DNA of 64,000 bases. It comes from Turnera subulata (Eukaryota; Streptophyta; Magnoliopsida; Malpighiales; Passifloraceae). The position numbers and the translations under genes are program-made. This document shows positions 55,111-64,000 of the stretch, in pieces. Below the pieces are notes generated by a model. That model made no database searches. It was not told the DNA's origin and was given only the letters and a program-made list of their open reading frames with translations. How positions within the stretch are numbered: the stretch's first letter is position 1; the number at the start of each line of letters is the position of its first letter. The DNA lies in assembly GCA_028386065.3 (NCBI GenBank), contig JAKUCV010003332.1, forward strand, positions 22,990 to 86,989, given 5' to 3'.

Positions 55111-56039
55111 GGCAAGCCACGATTTGTCGGTCCAGATTTTCGTGTCGGGATAACAGAATCGCAAGGATACTCCCGTCTCTTCGGATTTCCGCCCCGGGTC
55201 TGAAAATACAACTTGGGCTCAGAAAATCCGATTAATACCCCTGAGCGTTGTCCAAGTCTCGGAATTGAAAACCGAGGCTCGGTTAACGAAAGATACTCCA
55301 AAACGTCGTATCGGTCGAACTACACTAAACCTTGTGTTTAACATTTTAACTTAATCTTTGTAAAACATAAACATAATTTAACGATTATTCCTTTATAAAA
55401 TTCAAAATAAAGATGAAAATTTCTTTTTTTTAATTATAATTAGTAAATTACTGCAACAAAAATATCATAGCAAAGTAATGGTAATATTACTACTGATGTT
55501 GATTAGGTAAATAGAATTGTTAATGGTAAAAGAATAATAACAATAATAATAATTTTGAGAGTAGTAAAGATAATAGTGAAAATAATGAAAATTGACATGG
55601 ATTGGTAAAATTCTTTATTAACCGCGATAAAATTTTATTAACCATCGTAAAAGTCAAAATAACTTGGTAAAAATCACGAAAATTTTACCCGGGTCGTTAC
55701 AATAAATCACCAAAATTCTGGAAAATTATTATTATTGAAAAGAAAACGTTTGACCGATTATGTGTGACTAAATCTGAAAAAGTTATAACTTTGAAAAGGA
55801 AACTAGTTATTATATATAATAGCAAAGAAATTAATTATCAATTAATATGAATTATAGACAACAAAATTAACACCTACAATACATGCTGGAAAGAAAGAAT
55901 TTATGTGAAATCATCATCATCTCTTCCTCTTCATCTCCTCCTCTCATATCTTCCTCTCCCTTCTCACAATCAACTGCAAAAACTCTGTAACAAGCACACC
56001 AAAAAAATTTCATTTCTTCCGTGAGAGAAAAAGAGAATT

Positions 56040-56340
56040 GCATTGAAATCCAAGGTGAGCGACGCAGCCCTTGGCCCCTGCCTCCGCCTCCACCACCATA
56101 GCCGCCAACCCCGGGCAGATCTGCTACCGCACCACTTCCTCAGCCGACGAGTCCAGCCCCAACGCCCCGTCGTCGCCTGCTCCCGGTGAGACGACGCGGA
56201 CCTTTTGGTGCTCGTGCGTTACGGCGGTATGCTTCGGGCTCTCTACGCGGATCTTCTGGATCTCTCTCTACTGGCACGCAACAACTAGAATCCACTTGGA
56301 TTTGGTCTGATCTAGGGCTGTAGTACCTCGATCTGGTTAA
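56040..56340 (+). other. Captured gene fragment candidate in the MULE-like element
   Basis: This is a GC-rich island in AT-rich DNA. A CT-rich leader (55915-56000) is followed by AATCCAAG|GTGAGC, a plausible exon/intron border at 56054, and an open stretch without an ATG start (APASASTTIAANPGQICYRT, SSADESSPNAPSSPAPGETT). It resembles a host 5' UTR and first exon picked up by a Pack-MULE. The source gene is not recognised. Confidence 0.35.
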
Positions 56341-56644
56341 ATCCTCCAGTTCGGCAACAGTTTTTCCAACCGTTTTGAACCTCTGACAACGGACGGTGAT
56401 TCTTAGGCGACGACTTGGAGGTGTGGGCCGTTGTATCCGGCTTTAGTTTTGTTGTTTCTCGGCAGCTCTCCTCCTCCTATTGGGTATTGTTGGATCTGGC
56501 TCGATCTTGGCGCTGGCAGATTTGATGCATGCATATCGCAATAGCTTTATTTTTCTGATTTTTCAATATTTTGTTCTTTTCTTTTGAAAACTGTTAAGAT
56601 TTGGTGGGTATGATTATTAGATGTTTCTTATTTTGTAAAAGATG

Positions 56645-56650
<6 letters not shown>

Positions 56651-56680
<30 letters not shown>
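56651..56680. repeat. (TTA)n microsatellite
   Basis: About ten uninterrupted ATT/TTA units inside the right arm of the MULE-like element. Confidence 0.9.
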
Positions 56681-57170
56681 TTTATTAACAAATAGTTGAA
56701 TTTTTTCAATTCAAATGCGGGTAAGTTTTTGGTCAAGCTTTCCTTTCATAAATGATTTTTCAAAATTTTTGTGAGAGAAAGGGTATTAATACCTTTTTTA
56801 TCATCTTCTCTGGCTTTACTAATTTTCATTTTTTTTAGTAAATATATTATTTTTTTTGGTACTCCATTTGAATTAGAGAAAGAAAATTAGAGAAACAATA
56901 AACTATATGATAATATTAAACAAGAAACAAAATCCTTTTTCCTAATTTCAAAATTAGTTTATAATAAAAAATTCAGTAAAAAATGGATAATATTGAAATA
57001 ATTTGGCCCCACCCTCCACGTGGCGTCACGTGTCAATTTCTAAATGGATTACCGGGTATAGAAGGAAAAAGGACAAAATTTTGCGATTCCAAACAAGTTC
57101 AGGGATAGAATCTTTGAAAAAAAAAATTCAGGGACAAGGTTTGAGATTTTGAAAAAGTTCAGGGACATAA

Positions 57171-57619
57171 AAAAGATTTATCTCTATCAAAAACTTATAT
57201 AGCCCTACCTGGAGTTAGGTCTCCTGGTAGTTAATTGAATCATGAGCAAATATATTCTGGCCGATCCAAGTAATTCAAAGCATCTATGCATGTATATAGT
57301 ACGCTTCCTGAAAGCTTTGGTCAACTTTTCGTGTAGTGTAAACCCAAATTGCACTTTTCACTAGGTGTCAATATGTAATTACAAGCTTAATTTACACATT
57401 GCAATACATCATGGTCCTTTGCTACACACTTTAGTCTCCGTTCCCTCCCTCACAAGGAACATCATGAGCTGATGAGAGTATGCCAATCTCCGTCCAGGTC
57501 CTAGAATGAGTTGCCATGGGAAGCACCACCTTAGAACATAATGGAAGAATGAATAATAAAGTTGGCGATTAAAAAAAAAACCCCCTATTTTCTCTTCCAA
57601 GTTCCAATGTATCATCAGT
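57171..57619. other. Intergenic, probable 3' UTR of the following fragment
   Basis: No gene is seen. It lies directly downstream (on the minus strand) of the stop codon at 57620 and may hold the 3' UTR of that gene fragment. Confidence 0.3.
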
Positions 57620-57995
57620 TCAGCGCTTGGTTTGCTTGGCATCTTCAACGTGGAACATAAGCTGCAAAATCATATCATGTTTTCAGACAAAGCAGCAAAT
57701 ACAGCCCATAACCACATGTTTTACCAACCCAAAAAGTTCTGCAGCAGCACATTGCATAGTCCGCAGTAATAAGGCAGCCTAGCCTGCAGCATTTAATTAC
57801 CTTTGTCCCAATGTAGAACGTCACGAACAAGCCACCCAGTACAGGCAGTCCTGTTAATTAGTGGAATATTGCTGTCAACTTTACATCTACAAAATATTAG
57901 AAATCAACCTAAAAACATATTGACATCATACCTTCAATGGTCAGAAAATGTGAGATTAACCAGTTGATGCCTGATGGTGCAACTAGATTCCCAAC
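57620..57995 (-). pseudogene. 3' exons of an unrecognised, membrane-like protein
   Basis: Three minus-strand pieces join with GT...AG borders and one continuous frame: 57995-57932, 57850-57801 and 57661-57620. The joined C-terminus reads VGNLVAPSGINWLISHFLTI, EGLPVLGGLFVTFYIGTK, LMFHVEDAKQTKR and stop. A hydrophobic segment (LPVLGGLFVTFYI) suggests a membrane protein. Frame conservation over two introns makes chance unlikely. No upstream exons are found before the TNL fragment at 58190, so it is a detached gene tail, or the 5' part is unrecognised. The family is not identified. Confidence 0.45.
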
Positions 57996-58149
57996 CTTAC
58001 ACATTGAACGATCATACCAAAAAAGCAAACACTGATAAAGACCATGCAGATGCAGGCATTTCTGTAATTCCGAAAGCAGAAATAGCTTATGAGACATGTG
58101 ATAGTGATAGCACCAGGAAAAGTTGGATAGGCAAGGCGTACACCCACAC

Positions 58150-58572
58150 AGATCAAATCAAATGATGAAGACAAGCAAGGAGCACATAAATATTTAAGGA
58201 TCCCTCTACTCGTCCAACGCTTTGAATATCATCCTCTTCTTCGTCTTCTTCTTCTCCTTGGTCTTCTAATTTCTCATCATCATCATCATCACTATTGTCG
58301 GCAAAGTTGAGATGGACCCCGGACTGGATGACCTGCACGCCTGGGATTATTGGGGTTTCAAATCGTCCCTAGATTGCCCCATCCAAACCATGAAAATTGG
58401 GTCGGCATGAATAGAGCACATGCTCTGCTTCCACTTCCACAGTATGCATAGCTTCTGAATAATTGACGTGGAAGCAAACCCTAGTGAGGTTGTAAATCGT
58501 AGATGGAATACTTTTTACTTTTAACCCTCCGCCCCTAAAAGAGAGCAGTTGCAGACAATTTAGGGAACCCAT
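58150..58572 (-). pseudogene. TNL C-terminal fragment (TNL-psi2)
   Basis: The minus strand starts in an LRR (MGSLNCLQLLSFRGGGLKVK, SIPSTIYNLTR). It jumps directly to the post-LRR domain (VCFHVNYSEAMHTVEVEAEH), deleting the intervening repeats present in the 43221-47342 gene. It passes one stop near 58370 and continues VQVIQSGVHLNFAD into an acidic tail (LEDQGEEEDEEEDD). It is cut at 58572 by the Copia LTR. Confidence 0.85.
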
Positions 58573-59134
58573 TGTTAGGTATGTGGGCTGAATTTTCTTT
58601 GGTCAAAGAAAACACACTCAAAGCTGTAAAAGAAGACCAAGAAGATTAGCACCCAAATTTAGAAATTAAGCACCCATTTGTTGAAGTTTTGATGATTCAT
58701 TCCCTATATATTGAGAATGAAATCCATCTGCAAAAATACACAACTCACAGAAGAGAAGGTGAGTGTGAGGTAGAGAAGAATAGGCAGAGAAGAGAAGAAA
58801 GAGATAGGGAGAGAGAAAGAAAATTTAGTCCCTCTATTTTTAGGAAGAAGAAGTTTAGTCCTTCTATTTTTAAGAAGAAGTTTAGTCCTTCTAAATTTCG
58901 GAAGTGATAAAATAGTCCCCCTTATTTGGTGAGTGACAAAATAGTGAGAAAATACTTTTGGGGTATTTTAGGGAAACATTATTTGTGGGATACTATCCCT
59001 CTTTGTAAGACTAATAAATTTATATTAGTGGAAGCTTTGAAGGTCATGGACGTAGGCAAGATTAAGGCCGAACCACGTTGAATTCTTTGTGTCTCTTTTT
59101 ATTTTTCGCGAATCTTTTGCAGTTTTCCCCAACA
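58573..59134 (+). repeat. Copia 5' LTR, 562 bp
   Basis: It starts TGTTAGGTATG and ends CCCCAACA, with TGTT/AACA inverted ends. CTATATATTG at 58703 is a TATA candidate. At 58821-58907 a unit of about 28 bp (AAGTTTAGTCCTTCTATTTT) occurs about three times. The primer-binding site follows at 59137. Confidence 0.75.
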
Positions 59135-59168
59135 ACTGGTAGCGGAGCAGGTTCGACAAAGGTTCGCG

Positions 59169-59741
59169 ATGACAGTTTCAGGCACAAAATTGGAGGTGGA
59201 GCAGTTTGATGGCAAGAAGGATTTTTGTCTCTGGCAAGGCAACATCAAAGATCTGTTGGTGCAGCAGGGGCTGATGAAGATGCTCTTTGGCAAGGAGAAG
59301 AAGCCAAAGGGCATGAAGGAAGAAGATTGGGAGGAGCTCGAGCAGCGAGCTGTCAGTACCATCAGATTGACTCTTGCGCCAGATGTGAAGTACAGTGTCA
59401 TGGACGAGACAAGTCCGGTGGAGCTGATGAAGAAATTAGAAGACATTTACATGTCGAAGTCACCCACAAATCGACTGTTCATGAAGAAAGAGTTGTACCA
59501 ATTGAAGATTCAGCCATGTACTCATGTAGTAGATCACATCAATCGATTTAATAAATTGATTAAGGAGTTGGCTAGTATTGATGTGACCTCCTGGGAATGC
59601 ACCGGATCCCATCAGAACTCCGAAGTTAAACGTGCTGATGTTGTTAAAGCCCTGATGTTGTTAATGTCTCTTCCGCATTCATATGATAATTTGAGGAATT
59701 CATTGTGTGTGGAAAGCAGACTCTTTCAGTTGCAGATGTGA
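59169..59741 (+). pseudogene. Copia gag, N-terminal part, with a 5S rRNA-derived insert
   Basis: It starts MTVSGTKLEVEQFDGKKDFC, then LWQGNIKDLLVQQGL and LEDIYMSKSPTNRLFMKKEL. It matches Copia gag (UBN2-like) up to LIKELASIDV. About 17 foreign residues (TSWECTGSHQNSEVKRA) follow, encoded by 5S rRNA sequence (59583-59636), then LMSLPHSYDNLRNSL. A frameshift near 59705-59741 moves the coding frame to the next entry. Confidence 0.85.
59583..59636 (+). other. Permuted 5S rRNA fragment inside Copia gag
   Basis: GTGACCTCCTGGGAA (59583-59597) is the box C region near the 3' side of plant 5S rRNA. It is followed at once by TGCACCGGATCCCATCAGAA (59598-59617) and CTCCGAAGTTAAACGTGCT, which form the middle of 5S rRNA. 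The order is reversed relative to the gene, as if the end of one unit were fused to the middle of the next. It is in frame with gag and is not a functional 5S gene. Confidence 0.85.
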
Positions 59742-60157
59742 CAGTAGTACTAATGGAGAATTTCAAGTTGAACCAGTCTAGTAGAGATACAGGTGAAGAT
59801 ATCGCTGTAGCAGAAATTAACCGTGGCAGGGACCCGTCACGGTCTAACAGATTTGGAAAAAATTCTAGATCTGGTTCGAGAGGAAGAACAAATTATAGTG
59901 AGAAGGAGTGCTACTGTTGTCACAAGAAGGGGCATATCCAATTTTATTGTGAGCAGATGAAGAAGGATATGGAAGAACTGAAGAAAAATCGCAAAAAGCC
60001 TGGCGAAACTACGATTGTTGAAGATAACTCTGATGGTGATTTTTTCTTGGTACAAGAAAGTAAAAGTGATCAGACTGATGATTCATGGATTTTAGATTCT
60101 GCCTGTTCATTTCATATTTGTGCAAATAAGGAGTGGTTTAGTAGTTACAAGCCTTGA
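59705..60157 (+). pseudogene. Copia gag C-terminus and protease
   Basis: The frame-shifted continuation of gag: KQTLSVADVTVVLMENFKLN, then a basic linker, a CCHC zinc knuckle (CYCCHKKGHIQFYC) and the aspartic protease site WILDSACSFHIC. A TGA at 60155-60157 interrupts it. The same polyprotein resumes in another frame at 60173-60409 (DNHEFKIHGVGSVKIKMHDG, VRHVPELGRNLISLGRLDS). Confidence 0.85.
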
Positions 60158-60507
60158 AGTAATGGAGAATCAGTGGTTTTGGCAGATAATCATGAATTTA
60201 AAATTCATGGTGTTGGTAGTGTGAAAATAAAGATGCATGACGGCTTTGTGAAGACATTTGGAGATGTGAGGCACGTGCCGGAGCTTGGAAGAAATTTAAT
60301 TTCCCTTGGTAGACTTGATTCGAGAGGATGTGGCTTTTCTTCTCGAGGTAGAGTTTTGAAGGTTACCAAAGGCGCCTTAGTAATTATGAAGGGGGAATTG
60401 ATGGAGTAGAACCTTTATAGGTTAATTGAAAGGGTAATGAAAAATAATACAGAGATTGAGGCTTGTATAGTATCAGGTAGACAGCAGAACATTGTTGTAT
60501 CCAACAA

Positions 60508-61001
60508 GAGAAGGGTTGGCAAAACCCCACCCTCTTTCGTCTTCTCCGATGGGTGGGTACCCCCTTACCATTTTACTTACTTCGCTTCCTCTTATACAAA
60601 AATACAAATTAGGGTTTAACTTCGTCAGTCTCTCTCTCTCTCTCTCTGGGGTGGGGGGGTTTGTTAATTACAAGTGATTTTGGATTAAAGTTTGCAGCTT
60701 TGCGTTTATTCTCACAAAACCCCACCCACCAAAGCTTCCATCTTTCAGGCTTTCCTGCTTATACATATACTGTGCCCCTACCTGCTTATCCACTCCTGCT
60801 TGTTTCTTCCCTATTGCTTATAACTGTTATTTTATTTCCTCTGTTAGCTATATTTTTCACTCTAAATAACTATTTTTGTTAGCTTTGTTTACCTCACCTT
60901 GCTTACCTTCTTCCTCTCTGCTTTCCTTTTCGGTTTTTTTGTAAGTCCCAAATGGAAATGCTTCTTTTCTTTCTCGTTTCTGCTTACTAATATTTTCATT
61001 C
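60508..61001 (+). promoter_or_regulatory. Probable 5' region of the GluRS gene
   Basis: AATTAGGGTTTAAC (60607-60620) resembles a telo-box-containing plant leader. It is followed by a (CT)n tract (60629-60648) and a G run. No ATG-initiated exon with the expected GluRS N-terminus is recognisable. TTTTTTTGTAAGT at 60935-60947 could be a 5' splice site. Confidence 0.35.
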
Positions 61002-61004
61002 CTT

Positions 61005-63838
61005 CTGCTCCGTTACATTGGTCGGGCTTCCGGCATTCCCCATTTCTATGATCGGGGTGCATTTGAATCTTCCCAGGTGCATTTTCTCTCTTTCTCTGTT
61101 GTTGTTGTTTCTTCCATTCACAATTGCGCATCTGGAATGTTGCTTTGCTTCTTTTTTTTTTTTTGGTAGTTTTTTAAACTAAGTTTCCTATTCGTTAACC
61201 TTTTATTGCAGATTGATGAGTGGCTAGATTATGCCCCTATTCTCTCATCCGGCTCTGAATTTGAGAATGCTTGCAAGTATATTGACTCCTTTCTGGAGAA
61301 GCGTACTTTTCTCGTCGGCCATTCTCTATCCATTGCAGACATTGCAATTTGGTCAGGCTTAGCCGGTACTGAATTCACCTCTTAAATAATTTTCTCCCTC
61401 TCCTTTGTGATTGAATACCGTAAGATTCCTTCACTATCGCCACTTTGAAACATTTTCCTGATTCAAAAAAAAAAAAAAAAAAAGAAAATATGTATCTCTC
61501 TTTTCACTTGTTTATCCCAAAGCCTACCTGCTGCAACAATGAGAGACGGAAAAGGAGCTTTCTTATCCATCTCTTGTTTGCTGGATTTCTAAATAGGTGC
61601 CATGTGATTCATTCATTTATTTAATTGAACTTGATTTGTGAGTCATAGGGTCAAGGAACATGGGCCTGGTATTTTATCTTTTGTTGAATTACTTCATTTT
61701 GCAAATTTACTGGCAATGCAACAATTCATGATGCACTAAGTTTTCGTTCGGATTTTGCAGGACTGGCATTATGCAGATTAAAATAATTCTGTGTCTTCTT
61801 TTTGTATTTGGTATGTCTTATTTCTTTCTATGCCCCTTTTCTTTCTAGAGATTCATCAAATACTGTGCTTTGCAGGAACTGGGGTGAGATGGGAAAGTCT
61901 GAGGAAGTCAAAGAAATTTACAAATCTTGTTCGCTGGTTCAATTCGATTGCAGCAGAATATAGTGACGCCTTGAATGAAGTCACATCAACATATATTGGC
62001 AAAAAAGGCTCGGGAAAGCCTGTTGTAGCTAAACCGAAAGGGGCACAGGTAGTCAATGGGGCTATTCCCGAAAAGGGGAAAACTGGAACTGGGCCTTCTT
62101 CTGAAGTGGATCTTCCTGGTGCTGAGATTGGAAAGGTGCGGTTGCGATTTGCTCCGGAGCCTAGTGGCTTTCTTCATATTGGTCACTCGAAAGCAGCACT
62201 CTTGAACCAGTATTTTGCTCAACGATACCAAGGTCAGCTGATTCTTCGCTTTGATGATACAAATCCAGCAAAAGAAAGCAGCGAATTTGTTGAGAATCTT
62301 ATGAAGGATGTTGAGACACTGGGCGTTAAATATGTAGCTGTTACGCATACATCTGATTACTTTCCTCAGTTGATGGAAATGGCCGAAAAATTGATTCGTG
62401 AGGGTAAAGCATATGTTGATGATACGCCCCAGGAGCAGATGCGGAAAGAAAGAATGGATGGTATTGAGTCAAAGTGTAGGAACAACAGCATAGAGGAGAA
62501 TCTGAAATTATGGAAAGAAATGATTACAGGATCAGAGAGGGGTTTGAAGTGTTGCCTTCGTGGAAAGTTAGACATGCAAGATCCAAACAAATCCCTTCGA
62601 GACCCAGTCTACTATCGCTCCAATCCTGTTCCTCACCATCGGATTGGTGCCAAGTACAAGATATATCCAACGTATGATTTTGCTTGTCCATTTGTTGATG
62701 CTCTTGAAGGTATTACTCATGCACTCCGATCTAGCGAGTATCATGATCGAAATGCTCAATATGAAAGGATTCTACAGGACATGAGGCTTCGGAAGGTTAA
62801 CATCTATGAATTCAGCCGACTTAATATGGTTTATACGCTTCTCAGCAAGCGTAATCTTCGCTGGTTTGTTGAGAATGGAAAAGTTGAGGGGTGGGATGAC
62901 CCTAGATTTCCGACTGTGCAAGGAATTGTTCGTAGAGGCTTGAAAATTGAGGCTTTAGTTCAATTTATTCTTGAGCAGGTAAGCTAATATGTGCCTTTGA
63001 ATTACATCTCTCTCTATTATTATGCCTTTTAGTCGACAAATATTCTTAATTAACATGTGAGAAGTTAATGTTTCAACTGGCAAATTTGACGGACAAGAAT
63101 AGTCTTGTAAGTTTCTTAGCTTGTCAATTTGTGCCTCTTTGGATTACCTGTTATCAACTACACGACAACTTAACAACATGGTTGTAACATTTGATTTCTA
63201 TTATGAAATAACTTGCTCAAATGTGTCATCTTTATAGATCTGCCCACTACCCTGCATTCCTTGCTTGTCATATATGCTACTCCGTGTCTGTGTGTAAGAC
63301 TGGGTTATTTTGTCCCATGGAATTCCATCTTCTTGAAGTATAATTTTGAGGTGTAATATTTTTCTTTCAGGGGGCTTCCAAAAACCTCAATCTGATGGAA
63401 TGGGACAAACTTTGGACGATTAACAAGAAGATTATTGATCCTGTGTGTCCTAGACATACTGCTGTCATTGAGGAACGGCGCGTGTTGCTGACCTTGACTA
63501 ATGGCCCCGAGAAACCATTTGTTCGCATAATCCCAAGACATAAGAAGCATGAGGGTGCTGGAGAGAAGGCCACAACTTACACAAAGAGTATTTGGCTAGA
63601 TCAAGCCGATGCCCTGTCCATCTCAGCAAATGAAGAGGTCACACTGATGGACTGGGGAAATGACATTATTACTGAAATTGGAAAAGACCAAGATGGAAAT
63701 GTGACAGAGTTGACTGGAGTATTGCATCTTGAAGGATCTGTGAAGACCACAAAGTTGAAACTCACCTGGCTGGCTGAAACAACTGAGCTAGTTAACCTCA
63801 GCCTCGTGGAGTTTGATTATCTAATCACAAAGAAGAAG
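61005..63838 (+). CDS. Cytosolic glutamyl-tRNA synthetase, 5' end unclear, 3' end beyond window
   Basis: It charges tRNA-Glu in the cytosol. Exons seen: up to 61076 ([24 protein letters not shown]), 61212-61365 ([20 protein letters not shown] to [11 protein letters not shown]), 61876-62978 and 63371-63838, with GT...AG junctions in frame and a further donor GGTAAAT at 63839. The first pieces are the GST-C-like appended domain of eukaryotic GluRS. Exon 3 has [20 protein letters not shown] (HIGH motif), the Rossmann catalytic core and LLSKRNL (KMSKS-equivalent). Exon 4 is the anticodon-binding beta-barrel start ([20 protein letters not shown]). No start codon in frame with the first exon is found, so either the 5' exon is unrecognised or this is a truncated copy. 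Confidence 0.85.
61439..61483. repeat. A run in GluRS intron
   Basis: A run of A at 61466-61483 within the intron between 61365 and 61876, preceded by CTGATTC. No retroposon structure was verified. Confidence 0.5.
62979..63370 (+). other. GluRS intron
   Basis: Begins GTAAGC and ends TTTCAG. AT-rich and non-coding. Confidence 0.85.
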
Positions 63839-64000
63839 GTAAATACTATTCATTGGATGCTAAATGTTATATCTTTGAAACTGAATATTGCTTATTGGAA
63901 GCTCATCATTGGGTTCTGAATGTATCTTTTTACAAACTGAGTACATTAAGTATATGGCATTAATGTAATTGTTGGGATGTGAAAATAACCATTGCAAATT

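Larger units (their letters stand above)
48240..55701. mobile_element. Non-coding LTR-like composite element, 7462 bp, TSD ATAAA
   Basis: The left end TGAAACGACCCG (48240-48251) and the right end CGGGTCGTTACA (55690-55701) are inverted copies (11 of 12). ATAAA flanks both sides (48235-48239 and 55702-55706). TG...CA ends with a 5-bp duplication are LTR-retrotransposon-like. The interior holds two related halves: 48240-50868, itself ending CCCGGGCTGTTACA, and 50869-55701. These share GGCGAGGGGTGAGTCCGAA at 48617 and 51175 and similar neighbouring sequence. No gag or pol frame is visible. It could be a very long solo LTR with an internal duplication, or two diverged LTRs with the body lost. Confidence 0.55.
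50869..55701. repeat. Second half of the LTR-like composite
   Basis: It ends CGGGTCGTTACA and shares the GGCGAGGGGTGAGTCCGAA block (51175-51193) and surrounding sequence with the first half. It is enlarged by an 804-bp hAT MITE (52418-53221). 51430-51560 has four short repeats (CAGGGATCAACA/GACATCCCAATA types). 54370-55110 is a GC-rich then strongly purine-rich tract (GGAGAAGAG/AAAGAAAAG). Its long frames on both strands are compositional artefacts. Confidence 0.5.
47427..57170. mobile_element. MULE-like element with long TIRs, interrupted by a 7.5-kb insertion
   Basis: About 220 bp at the left (47427-47641) recurs inverted at the right (56948-57170). Shared words in the same order include TTATGTCCCTGAACTTTTTC, TTCAAAGATTCTATCCCTGA, ACTTGTTTGGAATCG, TAATCCATTTAGAAATTGAC and CCACGTGGA. 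Without the LTR-like insertion (48240-55706) the element would be about 2.3 kb. No transposase is seen. The right part carries a GC-rich stretch like a captured host 5' exon (56040-56340), as in Pack-MULEs. A 9-bp target duplication could not be identified, so the family call is inference. It begins 85 bp upstream of the TNL start codon. Confidence 0.65.
58573..60507 (+). mobile_element. 5' part of a Copia retrotransposon inserted in TNL-psi2
   Basis: It contains a 5' LTR, a primer-binding site resembling the initiator-Met type (TGGTAGCGGAGC at 59137-59148), gag, protease and the start of the integrase region. It ends near 60507, where GluRS-side sequence begins; integrase core, RT, RNase H and the 3' LTR are absent. 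It is broken by a frameshift near 59720 and a stop at 60155-60157. Confidence 0.85.

Noticed and set aside
54494..55301. Several overlapping long frames on both strands
   Set aside because: They lie in a GC-rich and then purine-rich tract where stops are rare by composition. The residues (Arg/Gly/Glu or Phe/Ser/Leu runs) do not resemble proteins.
59583..59636. Functional 5S rRNA gene
   Set aside because: Only two internal pieces in the wrong order are present, inside a protein-coding frame. The 5' part and the terminator are missing.

Overview
The window is nuclear DNA of a flowering plant, almost certainly a eudicot. It holds a TIR-NB-LRR resistance gene (a class essentially absent from grasses), spliced plant genes (P450, cytosolic glutamyl-tRNA synthetase), a NAC factor, and a dense layer of plant transposons (CACTA, hAT, Helitron, MULE-like, Copia, LINE). 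I do not assign a species.

Layout. 1-10.4 kb and 23.1-30.5 kb form one cluster of eight related F-box/FBA loci. Two have clean full-length reading frames (514-1779, 29270-30508). One lacks most of its F-box (9224-10414). One has a single in-frame stop (24958-26229). One is split by a LINE that itself carries a small Helitron (4916-7762). Three are decayed fragments. The copies share promoter and 3' flank blocks, so they arose by segmental duplication. Between the two halves lie a CACTA element with an exact 3-bp duplication (11038-14396), a CYP81-type P450 gene (14750-16354) and a 5-kb Helitron (about 16396-21394) that ends about 40 bp from the P450 start codon. After the Helitron comes a decayed, unrecognised coding region (21989-23145).

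30.5-36.3 kb holds LINE and Copia remnants and an intronless NAC gene whose C-terminal half lies in frame behind one TAG codon. 36.3-47.3 kb holds a TNL pair on the minus strand: a pseudogene (36301-38736) and a complete four-exon TNL (43221-47342). An autonomous-looking hAT transposon (38737-42947) sits exactly at the splice-acceptor border of the pseudogene. It has an intact transposase, TIRs and a perfect 8-bp TSD, and the intact TNL preserves the matching empty site.

47.4-57.2 kb is a MULE-like element with TIRs of about 220 bp, starting 85 bp upstream of the TNL start codon. Its TIR carries a palindromic double G-box. It is interrupted by a 7.5-kb non-coding LTR-like composite (TSD ATAAA), which in turn carries an 804-bp hAT MITE (perfect 8-bp TSD). 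57.2-60.5 kb holds the 3' exons of an unrecognised membrane-like protein, a TNL tail fragment, and the 5' part of a Copia element whose gag contains permuted 5S rRNA sequence. 61.0-64.0 kb is a cytosolic GluRS gene running off the right edge, with no recognisable first exon.

The overall picture is a birth-and-death neighbourhood of F-box and TNL genes repeatedly broken, re-promoted and nested by transposons. No operon-like cooperation between genes is expected.
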